64,000 nucleotides of DNA from NCBI GenBank assembly GCA_009760855.2, contig WPIO01000012.1, positions 4,170,001-4,234,000 on the forward strand, given 5' to 3'. The notes beneath the pieces are model-generated. The model did no database searches and was not told where the DNA came from. It was given only the letters and a program-made list of their open reading frames with translations. Both the position numbers and the translations under genes were made by a program. This document shows positions 45,576 to 55,794 of this stretch, in pieces (within the stretch, counting starts at the first letter, position 1; every line of letters starts with the position of its first letter). The DNA is from Cristatella mucedo (lineage: Eukaryota > Bryozoa > Phylactolaemata > Cristatellidae).

Positions 45576-48439
45576 GTGAGTTTGCCTATCCATTACACAA
45601 CTAGTTGGTTACATAAATATTTGGCTCTTCCTTCACGTGTTTATATCAGTCACAAAGCTCACATTATTTAGGTAGCGCCTAATTATTTGTTCAGTTTGTT
45701 TTCGATTTCTTTTCACAAGGTATAGCTTAAATTTATGTATGTAATATTTCAAGGACAAAAGTTAGTTTCTAGTCACTAAATGGTTTCAATCCACGTACTC
45801 TACAGATACAAAGTGATCGGTATGTACTTTTCAGAAACATTCACTAAACTAATCGTCGAAAAATTAATTATTAAATAAATTCCATAATTGAAACGGCTTT
45901 ATGTTAAAAATTAGAAAGTGCGAAAAATTGTGGAAGCAATAGTAAAAAATTATATAGCATCAATTAGAGAACCAGGGGGATTAGTCGGGCGAAAGCTGAA
46001 GGATATTATAAAAGTAAGCGACCCGGAATGCAAACTAAGGAGAAGGCAACGAGAATGTACAGCAATGCACGGTAAATAACTCGTTTGTGAGTTACGCATG
46101 GAATCTAATTTTAACAAGTAATTCTCTCTGGCAGGGGACTGCAAGATTATTCTGCCAAGCTTCTGTTGCCACAATAGCAGCACGATAATTAAAACATCCA
46201 AAAGTTATTGTATGTATGTCTAATATAAAATTTTCAGGTGAATTTAGCTGTATTTTCTATTATGCTTATGCCATCTCAGGCTCATGTATTAATTTTCAAC
46301 AGTGCGTAGCAAAGTTTATAGATTCGCAGTGGTTAGACTTCATACTCCAGGAGTGAAACAGTGGCTTGCCAAATAAAGTCAGAAGAGTTGCTTGGAAATT
46401 AATGTATTTTTTCACATCGCTAGCTGCACATATTAGATACACATGTAATTCGTACGAACTTTCTTGTGTACAGTGCCACATAAAGTATTGAAGTAGCTCG
46501 TATTCACTCCGTAACAAAACGGTAGCCTGACTGTTATCATTTGCCTTCAAATAGGAAAAACTAGTATGATACATATTTACTTAATTAACTGGCAATGTGT
46601 TGGGCGTTCAATCTTGGTTAAAACTAAAATAGCTAGTTATGAAATAATAGCCATATCCCAACAAGGTATTGCTTCATCCATAACTGCTTTCACCAATTTT
46701 CACCTCCTCGTGTTGTTAATTATTCCTCGGATACTTAATTACATTTTATATTATTCTGCCTAATTATACTCGGCTGAAATGGTTTGGAAATTTGGACCCC
46801 AAATCCTTCTCTCCTGCTGCAGACTAGTGCACGTTTCTTCAAGTAGGCTGCTCCTATCGTGCTACTGGCTTCCCTTATTGTCCTGTCTCAGCTAACCACA
46901 ATACTTTCAATTTTTTGAGGTTGCGGATCGTGTTTTTTAACGTGCAATAGGCATCTCTACGGTGCGCCACTGACATTGTCTTAATTGGAGCCTGAGCGGT
47001 AAGATATATTCCATTGCATTATAAGGACACACCTTGCTGATTCTGTCTTTTACCGTTTTGGCAGCTTTCCCGTGGGACTTGACAAGGCTTAAAAAAACAC
47101 TTAAACATTACCACTTGATATTGATAAGTATGTAGTTAAATGCAATTTTAAAGACACAATTTAAATTTCGAAGAGTCCTAATGCTAAAGATTAAGATCAG
47201 TCTTCATACGTTACTGTCTAACGATATGTATCTAGAAGTAACCTAGCATTAGTTAGCTATGGGACATTTTCTCAGTTTAGCACTGGGTTGTTTAGCCACT
47301 TCTGACTTCAATTATTTTCAATTAGATTTGTATAATTTGCTGACGCATCATTCTAGCAAATAATGAGGTAATAACAAAGTAAGGGTCAATGCAGTGATAG
47401 TTTTAATAGATTTTAATTTAAGGAAAATAGTTTATTTGACATAGGCTAAGCTAGCTTTATCAAATAATAATAAAACTGATTAGCCAGAACCAGCTGTTTC
47501 ACCATTTTTACTCTAGAATCGCCAACAGATACAATTTTTACATTTCAAAGTCCTCCTACAGAAGCAATTTCCGCCCTTAGTCACGTTTAACTAGTGTCCG
47601 CGACAAAATGTTGCAAGGACTCCGATTGAGGATGGAAGTTGAGATGAGTTTTGCCATTGGCCAAAGTAATCACTTGCTGGTAGTTTGAAAAAATCCTGAG
47701 ACATCTTGCTGAGATGGTCAGTTGTTTAATCGGATAATCACGAGATTAAAGGCACAGGTCGTGAACATATACAACAGAGAGCTTCGAAGAATGAAGAGTT
47801 AGTCCTACTAGGTAGTGAACTATCTTAGCAGCTGTGGCAGCAATATTGGAATCCGTACATTTGTCTCAGGATATTTAAATCTAAAAAGACAATGGAGTCT
47901 AAGGCTTATTTTCTGATAATCACCAGGGTAGTGTCATTGTTAGATGGGAGTTCAAACTAATTAGGGGATAGCTAAGGAAAACCATGCACAATGATAATGT
48001 CTTGCAGCTGGAGGATGACACTCTGTTTTCCTGCGACTGTCAGCTACATTCTGTAATTTCGCTTGGAACTTGTTTTACATTGCTCAAATATGTCATGTAC
48101 GTCCTGATTGAATGAGAAACGGCCGTGACCTTTAAGCTATATGCAGTTTAGTAGTAAAGGCTTCCAGAGTAAAGCAAAGTTTCAATGTAAAATTACTATG
48201 GCCACATAAGTAGTTAGGCTAGCTAAAATGATCGCTTATCAGTGAATTATGTATCTTTATTTTTACTTCTAATAAATTTTTTTAGGATTAAATACATATC
48301 AATGATCACGACAAAAATCATGGAAATCACTTAGCCAGATAATATAATGAAAATACTTATTAGTGAAAAATAGGCAAGAGCTATACATCTTTTGGCTAAC
48401 CTGAAATGTTAATACCTCGTTATTCCTTTGTATTTTTAG

Positions 48440-48465
48440 ACAGAAGTCAGGATTGAACACGACCT
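48440..48465 (+). CDS. Candidate micro-exon
   Basis: Twenty-six bases between a strong acceptor (CCTTTGTATTTTTAG) and a good donor (CCT|GTAAGC), reading TEVRIEHD in phase 0. So short a segment can arise by chance; included because it lies on the same strand among other candidates. Confidence 0.2.
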
Positions 48466-48955
48466 GTAAGCAATCCATCGATTTATCCTGATAGAGAGAT
48501 GGTCTCATCTAGAGATGAAGCGTTTATGAAACTGGTGTAAGTTAAATATTGACTAATAATCTCCACAAATAGTTGACTCGTGTAACATTTTTGTAATCAT
48601 TTTTGAATTATAGACGCCTACACAAGGAGTTCAAATGAACAGCATAGCCTACACAATTGGCAAGACTTATTTCCAAGATTTATAATAACAATTGAAAAGC
48701 ACTTTAAAACACTCAGGTACCCTGATCTCCTGAAAGGCACTTTAAATAAGCCAATAACAGGGAAACTTGACAGTTCTGAAGCCAGGCTCAACCAGCCTTG
48801 CCCTAAAACACCCAGCCAGTTGGCTTTCACATCGATATCGCTCTACCTTGTGTGGTGACGGGAGGCTGTCCCTTGCAAGTAAGTAACTTCCTGGATTAAA
48901 AATATGACAAACTTATAGCCGATTCTCCTAAGCATTGGAAATTCTTGCAGTGTAT

Positions 48956-49250
48956 TGGTTCGTTTTCTTTATTCTGAAAGCAGGTGGTATGATGCATAGA
49001 TTTTTTTGGATAGTAATTGTAATAGGTAGGCCGGAGCTACAGAACAAAGGTTTATGCAATTCAGGTAAAGCTCTTCTAAATCTGATTGCTGCTTGATTCG
49101 GTGCAACGGCTGGTCACCAAGAAGTATTAAACGTGGCGATTACGACTGTCTCGATAAGGAAACCTAGCTACAAATTTTTGCACAGCACTGTGAGCACCAT
49201 GTAGCACCTGCCGGTAGGGATCAAAATAGTGAGTTTCAGAAATCAAGATG
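48956..49250 (-). mobile_element. LINE-B fragment, strongly diverged
   Basis: Minus strand. Recognisable blocks in the same order as other copies: CTGAAAGCAGGTGGTA (about 48,974), a GGCTGGTCACCAAGAAG stretch for the LHWLPV region (about 49,109), GCACAGCACTGTGA (49,180) and TGCCGGTAGGG (49,208). Much older than the other LINE-B copies, perhaps a related subfamily. Confidence 0.55.
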
Positions 49251-49637
49251 ATATTATTTAGAGCTAGTATTGCCTCACTATAGAGTAGGAAATTAAATTT
49301 CCTACCCGTAATTGACGGCCGAAAAGCCACGGCACACAATGTATTAATTTTTCAGCAAAACCTGTAAATTGTCTCATCAAATTAATTGTTCGCTTTCTTA
49401 TTACAGAACATAAATTATACAAGTAACTTAATTGCTCTCTTTAAACTTAATGCAAACCCAAATTAATATCAGTTTTAAATTGTATCTGTAAATACTAAGC
49501 AGCTTTTTGTAATACTGCAATATACCTACAAATTGCTCGTCGACTCTCGTGAGCAGTACATTACATTTCTACAAGTAAACCTTTAAGTTATTTACTTATT
49601 TAAAATGAACTATTGCGGAATTCGAATATTGTATCAG

Positions 49638-49885
49638 ATAGAATTTTACATGTTTGACATTTTTACTCGTAAAGAAATTCCCGGTAAGTCAAGGCAGTGC
49701 TATACATCTAACCACTTTCTTGAAAAAACCGTGTTGGAAAAATGATGAACCATCAATTAACACAGATACTTAATTGCAGGTTAATCCTTAGCCGCTGCCA
49801 TGTAAATGTGAAATGGAATGAAGAATTGCAAAACAACTTACTTTGGAGTTTCAAAAAATACTTAGCACGTTTAAGAATCTCAAAG
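49638..49885 (+). CDS. Two candidate exons of a host gene
   Basis: Candidate one, 49,638-49,683: acceptor TTGTATCAG, donor CCCG|GTAAGTC, reading IEFYMFDIFTRKEIP. Candidate two, 49,780-49,885: acceptor TTAATTGCAG, donor AAG|GTAACT, reading LILSRCHVNVKWNEELQNN then LLWSFKKYLARLRISK. The two do not join in phase as drawn (one plus one overhanging bases), so one boundary is wrong or they belong to different transcripts. The second looks like genuine helical coding sequence. Confidence 0.3.
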
Positions 49886-49914
49886 GTAACTCTCAGCAAT
49901 AGTTTAGAGTTCTT

Positions 49915-50090
49915 AAAGCTTTAACCTTAAAGTCAATAGGCTGCTTGATTGCTAGCCAAAGCTGGTGGGTGGTAAGTTGTGTGATATGACTTTTGCTCTT
50001 CTGCCAACGTTATGTAGCTTTAAGTAGGCAGATTTCACAGTGGAGCTAAGGCCTTCATCCATTGAAATAGCATTGTTGAACATAAATTTA
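49915..50090 (-). mobile_element. LINE-B internal fragment, diverged
   Basis: Minus strand. TAAAGTCAATAGGCTGCTTG and TGGTGGGTGGTAAG fragments of the LHWLPVKQRID region, then a jump to TTATGTAGCTTTAAGTAGGC and CACAGTGGAGCTAAG of the FQLHN and SSTV region. Internal deletion; both ends missing. Confidence 0.6.
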
Positions 50091-50985
50091 ATAGACCTAT
50101 AACAATCTAATTAGAGTTTATAAAAAAGTTAGCTAAGCAATTAGTAAATTCAAATTTGAACGTTCTTGTGCAGTTGAACTTAATTTCAAAGTAAAAATAC
50201 TGCAGCATATATTTATAGCGATATGTACATTTTATCCCTGACAATATTAGTAAATATCTACACTTTAAAAGCCATTTCTGTCAGCTAATCATAGTGGCAT
50301 CCAATATGATTAAAGTACCATCACTGCATAATTCAATGTAGTACTGCTGACCCGTTTTTTAAGCTAAAAATCCTCTTAACTATGAAATAAACCTGACTGT
50401 AACTAATGTACAGTAGTCTGTTGTCTTGATTTCTATCACAAACTGGGGGTATGCCAGAGTAGCCTTTGACACTAAATAAAAATTTGATATAATTTGTAAT
50501 CACACGATAAGTCTACCGAATACAGGTACTATGAGTGCACATAGTTTATTCTACAGACTTGTACACTCTCTGAAATAATTTGCTTAATAGTTTGAATGTT
50601 ATACGTTTCGAAATTGGTGCAATTAGTTTTGTAGACAGCATTTTATCGTAATAATAGATGCTAATAATCTATGAAAATCAACTCAGCGTGTTTTTTTAGC
50701 TGATAATGTTTTTATGTTTATATAATGCTCGTGGTAGGGCTACTCAATTTTTCTAAGCATTTTTTTCAAGTTTAACATTCCTACTTAACTGGATAAATAA
50801 ACTCATTGACTATATTGAGTAAAGCTTTAGTAAGTTAGCACACCTCTCAGGCAGTAAGGTGCAACCACACTAGTTCTAAATTAAGACACAGACGCAAAAA
50901 AATCTAAACTCTCTGCCTAATTAGCAAAATAAAATGCAAAAATTACTTCAGCTTTGTATCTTGCATCCATTTCTTCCGAAAGCAG
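50091..50985. other. Unassigned
   Basis: AT-rich; may be intron of the gene whose exon follows at 50,986. Confidence 0.35.
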
Positions 50986-51256
50986 CCCTATAAACTTGTT
51001 CGCGATTTCATTCAAGGAGTCAGTTTTGATAGAAGCTCTGAAACTTCTCTGTGGGATATGCTGCAAACTGGCCGACAACAATCAGACTTGCATTGAAAGC
51101 TCAGAAAATGTATCTGTACAATTGGCAGACATCGAGTCCCTAATAACTCAGTATACCAAAGTTAGCTGGCGTATACGCTGTTATCGGCTGTTCACTTTAC
51201 TCTACCTTCACATGGATTCATTCGGAGTGAAGGCTGATAATTTTTGGAGTACTTTG
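50986..51256 (+). CDS. Candidate exon of a helical (HEAT-like?) host protein
   Basis: About 90 codons open between an AG acceptor (CTTCCGAAAGCAG, ending 50,985) and a strong donor (TTG|GTGAGT). The protein reads NLFAISFKESVLIEALKLL, CGICCKLADNNQTCIESSEN, VQLADIESLITQYTKVSWRI and LFTLLYLHMDSFGVKADNFW. Amphipathic helices with regular leucines suggest a HEAT/ARM-type or other all-helical scaffold protein; I do not recognise the family. Codon use and splice sites look healthy. No neighbouring exon is firmly linked, although candidates upstream at 49.6-49.9 kb are on the same strand. Confidence 0.45.
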
Positions 51257-51640
51257 GTGAGTAGCAGTGTTGATATGTTTAATTTGTTTCCAGTAACTAC
51301 TTATCAAAAGAAGTAAAGCATCAAAGATTCATGATATATTTATGTGACCTAAGATTTATAACGTTGGTGAACACTGAAACAAGCATGATAAAAAATAATA
51401 CAGTTTTACCTTTATTTTTTAGTTATGCAGCAATAATACAAGTTTGAATTTAAGTAGCCAAGATATTTTTTTGGTTTCGATAGCATAAATGTAGTTTTTC
51501 TTAATACATTTACTTGAGGTTTCCAACAAATATATATGCCCGAAAAAAGAGCATGTTCGAAGTCTTGGATAGTAGAGCATAAGTTTGTAGCATCAGCATT
51601 ATAAGTAATTTTACATTTTATATATAATCATTTTCAAAGT
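51257..51640. other. Unassigned
   Basis: Downstream of the exon at 50,986-51,256; no further exon identified with confidence. Confidence 0.35.
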
Positions 51641-53589
51641 CTTTAGCTGGCGTATATACTTACATTAGCCGGCAATGTCATGTCCTCTAGTAGTCGCAGG
51701 TGCTACCCAGGCCTCCGAGTTCACAAACAGGGACCAAAGGCTTCTGAGCCGGAAACGGCTTCGGAGACTCAGTGCTGCCTAGATGGCCTTTTTTCTCATT
51801 GCACTCGGGATGCCTAAGTCTATCGGGAATGCTTCCTCATCAGGCCGCCAGCTGCCAAAAGCCAGATCACGAATGCCCTTACCTCTGCTGCTTAGTAGCA
51901 ACTGGTCAGGTGAGATTAGGCCGTAGCTACATACACATTAGCCTTTGTTTAAGCCTCAACCATCAGAACATCGTCACTACCTTTTATTGGCATCGTCATT
52001 GATCCCCATTTGGCGGCGTTGTCAATGAACAGGTCCTGCATGACAGACAGACCGCTGGGGATGCTGAAACCCAGGGCCTGCTAACATGCAGTTGATCTAG
52101 GCAGCCAGAAGAGCTCCAGTGTGGCTGCCTAGAACCAGGTTGCACCTGGCCGTATTTGCATGCAGCATCTTCCAGAAGTGGGTCAGTACATGGAAAAGGT
52201 CTCTACCTGCCAGCTGCATAGGAAGCCAAATGCATACAGAGCTAGACAGAAGATCCTAACCTATTCAGCTGCCACTGCCGTCTCACTGCTATACCTGTGA
52301 AGGAAGCCGGAATGAAATAGCTACCGACGTTGTAGCAGCAACAGCCATGTAGTGGCAGAACAAATTAAGTGTGCATTGATAGCAGCCAGAGACGAAGGAT
52401 GGGAAACATTAGTTTGCTCCAGAGGCAAGGTGAGAGTAGCCTTTGATGGGGTGAAGGCGTCCCACAAGAGTAACAACTTAACAGTAAAAAGCAGCAGCCA
52501 TAGCCTCACAGGGCTGACAGCAACTTGGTGATGGCAAACGAATGAGAAAGTAAAGTCTCGGCTTCTGAGCCAAGCGATGAGAAAGTCTCTTGAGGTAGAG
52601 AGCACCTGCACAACCTTCTCAGTGCAGATCACAGCAAGGCATTAGGACGTGGCAGTCAGTGGCATGGCAATACTGCCTTGCACTTAGGAGCAGGCAGGCT
52701 AGGAGAAAACCCGCATCGGCCGAGAGTTCCGGTGGGAGCCATATCTTGGATTTAAATGGTAGCAGCCTTAGTGCAGATTACACATTCGTCCAACGGCAAG
52801 ATTGCCATGGCAGAATGGAACAATGAGACTAAAGAAGCCATAGTTACTAGCCGAGTGCTTTTTGGAGAGCTTGATCGGCTGGTGACCAGTACATGAGATC
52901 TGACACAAGAAATCACACACATTTCACCTTCGGCAACCACACGATAGTGGAAGCAATGTCTCACCATTGCCTAAAGGTGGGTAGTATCCATCACCATATC
53001 CTAGCCAGGGCAGAACTGACATATGCTACCTGCCAGTGACTGTCTTGAAGCTTGCTCCCTGGTTAAACTGGTCGGAATCATGTAATGTCGAAGTTAGCCA
53101 CCATATGGAACACGAACAAAATAGTGCAATACTGAGAAAAACGTTATGCTTTGGGGTCCCCGTCTGAGCAGGCAGTAGATAAGTACATGGAAATCGCTGG
53201 CTACATAACCTTCCACTGGGACGGCTCCCCCCTGTACAGCCGGGTTGGCAGATTATGGTCTCATTTTTTCTATATTGAAGGGATGTTGTGTGGCTCGACC
53301 GCTTCTGCTATTGTAATGCACTCCCCACCTGCAGCCAAAAGTTAAGCCGTTTGAAGGCTGCAGTGATGGTACATGTACAGTTTGAGAGAAATATATATTT
53401 AGCTTCGATCGTTACTCGTTTCACAGTTCCTGTCTCAGTGAGACTCCATTAGAACAGCCCTACAGGAGCCGTGGTTTCACAACAGATTTCTAGAAGCAGC
53501 AAGTACAGATATGCTTATTATTTCACGAACCTCCAGGTCTGTTACAACAGGCATAGACCCATAGTGGGAAAGCAGCTGTAGGTGGCAAA
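51641..53589. other. GC-richer tract, probable decayed element
   Basis: A clear change in composition from the AT-rich flanks, with many short frames of 60-100 codons on both strands and no intact gene. It runs up to the copia-like motif at 53.6 kb, so it may be an old LTR retroelement, but gag, protease or RT motifs are not readable. Confidence 0.3.
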
Positions 53590-53700
53590 TCTGTCCATGG
53601 AAAAGCAGCTGCTGACCTGGCACTGGGCAGACTGGGGCATCCAAACATGACCTTTCACAAACCTGACGAACTCATACAGCTTGACGATAACCACTCGAGG
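53590..53700 (+). pseudogene. Copia-like GAG-pre-integrase motif remnant
   Basis: The plus frame reads DLALGRLGHPNMTFHK (53,614-53,661), matching the GAG-pre-integrase signature of Ty1/copia polyproteins (a WHxRLGHP-type motif, with the Trp-His pair changed), followed by a short open stretch with HSRHDAVVDAA. Stops lie on both sides. One motif only, so the call is tentative. Confidence 0.3.
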
Positions 53701-53816
53701 CATGATGCAGTGGTCGATGCAGCAAGAGCATTTTGAAATGCCAGCAATTCTGGGCCCGCACTAGCAAGACGCAGCTTGGGAGCCTCTGGAAGTACTTGTA
53801 ATGCAACACAATGTAG

Positions 53817-54068
53817 TGGTGTATCTCCATTTGTCACTCCACAAAGCATAAAGACTATGTGAGTGTAACTAAGAAGAGTTTTGTATAGCTCACTGACAGC
53901 CTTAGCGCATTTCGGTAGGCATTTGGTAGCCAACAGACTTCAGCTCCCACAAAAAATATATGGTAGAAAGTGTAGCAGATTCAGGAAAGCAGTTGAGGTA
54001 GTGATGGGGTGAAATTAGCAGCTCCCGACTGCTGAAAGGGATGAGCCATTGTCAGCAGCAGGAGAGTA
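53817..54068 (-). mobile_element. LINE-A 3' end fragment
   Basis: Minus strand, about 250 bases of LINE-A 3' UTR and last codons (GTATCTCC start, GAGTTTTGTATAGCTCACTG, CAGTTGAGGTAGTGATGG), truncated where the next LINE-A 3' end begins. Confidence 0.8.
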
Positions 54069-54447
54069 GTTGTATCTCCGTCTGCAACTCCACAAAGTCA
54101 TAAAGACCACGTGGGGCTTAAGCTGGAGAGTTTTATGTAGCCGACTCACAGCCTAAGCGGTATTCGGTACGCATTAGGTAGCCAAGTCGTTGCATACGAA
54201 TTGTGGAAGAGAGTTCCACAGTCTAGGACCTGCAAAGCTCAAGTTTCTGTCGCCAACAGTCTTTAAGCATGAGGAATGAATAATTTATCGTCCATACAGG
54301 ACCTGAGAGCATGAGGAGCCTGACACTTGATGCATAAGTTCAGCTATGTATGAAGGGGCCAAGCCATAGCCGGCCTTATGGGTCAGCTTAAGAACTTTGC
54401 TCTGTATTCTTTGGTCAACTGGCAGCCGTCCCAGCTGTTTGAAGGAT
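54069..54447 (-). mobile_element. LINE-A 3' end fragment, in tandem with the previous
   Basis: Minus strand, starting again from the LINE-A 3' end (GTATCTCCGTCTGCAACTCC) and running through the UTR to the C-terminal domain (reverse complement of the LGWLPVDQRI region near 54,410-54,440). Same orientation and same 3' start as the neighbour at 53,817, giving two 3' ends in a row. Confidence 0.8.
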
Positions 54448-55224
54448 AAAACGAATTCAGCTTGATCGGACCAATACTATTGCCTGTTCGGCGGGCTGCT
54501 GGGCACAGGTACTTGCAATGCTCCTTTTCTGCTGAACGTGCCCCATCAAAGCTGGCGACCACTCGGGCAAGTGGGTGAAAAGGATTTAGGGAATACTCTT
54601 TGGGCAAGCACAGCTTCCGAATGACTGGTGCAGCACCTACAATGGAGATATTCTACGCAAAATGATCCAAGGCAAACCTGCCAGCAGAGATAGGTGCAAA
54701 CAAGAAATGTGAGTCATAAAATTGGGCAGACCACATTTTGACTGACATAGTTCAGTCAGAACTTATTTGGCTGACTGCAGGTGAGCCTTACGCACAAGCC
54801 GAGGCTGCTAAAGGTGGGCGAGCCACGGCAGAGGAAAATTCACTGGGTTTCAAGCTTTTATCTCGGGGCCAGAAGGCTGACCTAAAGCAGATAAATATCC
54901 CAGGCATGGGAAGAGCCAGCCTCAGACACCGATTGCTGACAGTAAGGTATTCATATATGCTTACCGTGCTATTTTTTTAGCCATTTCTGAGACGATCCCT
55001 GCTAAACTATTAGACAGTGACTTGATATTGACCTATTTTGTATAGCTGAACGGCTATTGTAGTTTATTTTCAAAATCATGCTTGTCAGATCACTTCTCAG
55101 ATGACTGAATTTCTGAATCTGGATAAGTCAGCAAAATATTGACTGCTGGTTTTTCTCAAGCATACAGGTAGCACTTCTAATCTGAGCTTGCATAGAAAAA
55201 TTACCAGCTCGTGTAGCAGTTTTT
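54448..55224. other. Unassigned GC-richer stretch
   Basis: Frames of 74-80 codons on each strand, the plus one (54,738-54,980) rich in Ala/Gly/Lys, without recognised motifs. The plus strand near 54,640-54,740 faintly recalls the C-terminal end of other LINE families but is too short to call. Confidence 0.3.
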
Positions 55225-55790
55225 GCTCCAACGTTAGCCAAGTATTGCCATGCACAACTACTTCACAAATACGCCCTTAATCTAAGTTCATGTCTTAGCA
55301 CCTTTCAAAACTGCTGTGGCAGGCGATTATTCCGGAAAGAAACTCTGGACTAAGAGAAATTTTAAAATTGCAGTCCAGTATCGATCGAATGGTTCCTATC
55401 AATGACAGTGAAAATAGTCACTGGAGATATGCTAGACTCACATTTCGAAACTTCAAACGTCACTAGTAAGCTCCACTCTCGCTTTTGGGCCACTCATTTC
55501 GGGGAGTCTGTGTTGCTTTGGATGTAAATTGACTCACTTAGGAATTCAAACTCAGAAAGCTTCACTCTGCCTATTGTGCTGCTCTTATAGGTAGCGTCTG
55601 ATAGTGGTGATTACCAACTCCTTGAGTTTCTCTTGTCTCACCTTGGTACTGCTCAGCAATGTTGAAGGTCATATTTCAGTGGGAATCTCTAGACTATTTG
55701 CATGGATAGACACTGATCATCCGAGAAGCCTCTGAAGTATGAGGTACCTCAGGGCTCAGTGGTTTTCTAGTTCTTTTTAAGGCTAATTGT
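55225..55790 (+). mobile_element. LINE-B RT fragment, decayed
   Basis: Plus strand. ATGTCTTAGCACCTTTCAAA (ALFKTAV region), a decayed FLSKTLE/DQLNSY region (SHFETSNVTSKL), FRANHSTES-like sequence near 55,490, a GAVDxIDH-like region, and AAGTATGAGGTACCTCAGGG for KYGVPQGS at 55,733-55,752. It is cut on the right by LINE-A. Confidence 0.65.
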
Positions 55791-55794
55791 TGCC

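Larger units (their letters stand above)
44900..48955. other. Mostly unassigned; two small exon candidates
   Basis: AT-rich. Apart from exon candidates at 45,488-45,575 and 48,440-48,465 (listed separately) nothing is supported. An acceptor-like TTTTTGAATTATAG at 48,600-48,613 followed by a 23-codon frame to a TAA is a further weak exon candidate. Confidence 0.35.

Noticed and set aside
54640-54990. Possible C-terminal end of another LINE family (EIFYAK and later WADHILTD segments).
   Set aside because: Too short, several stops, no second motif.
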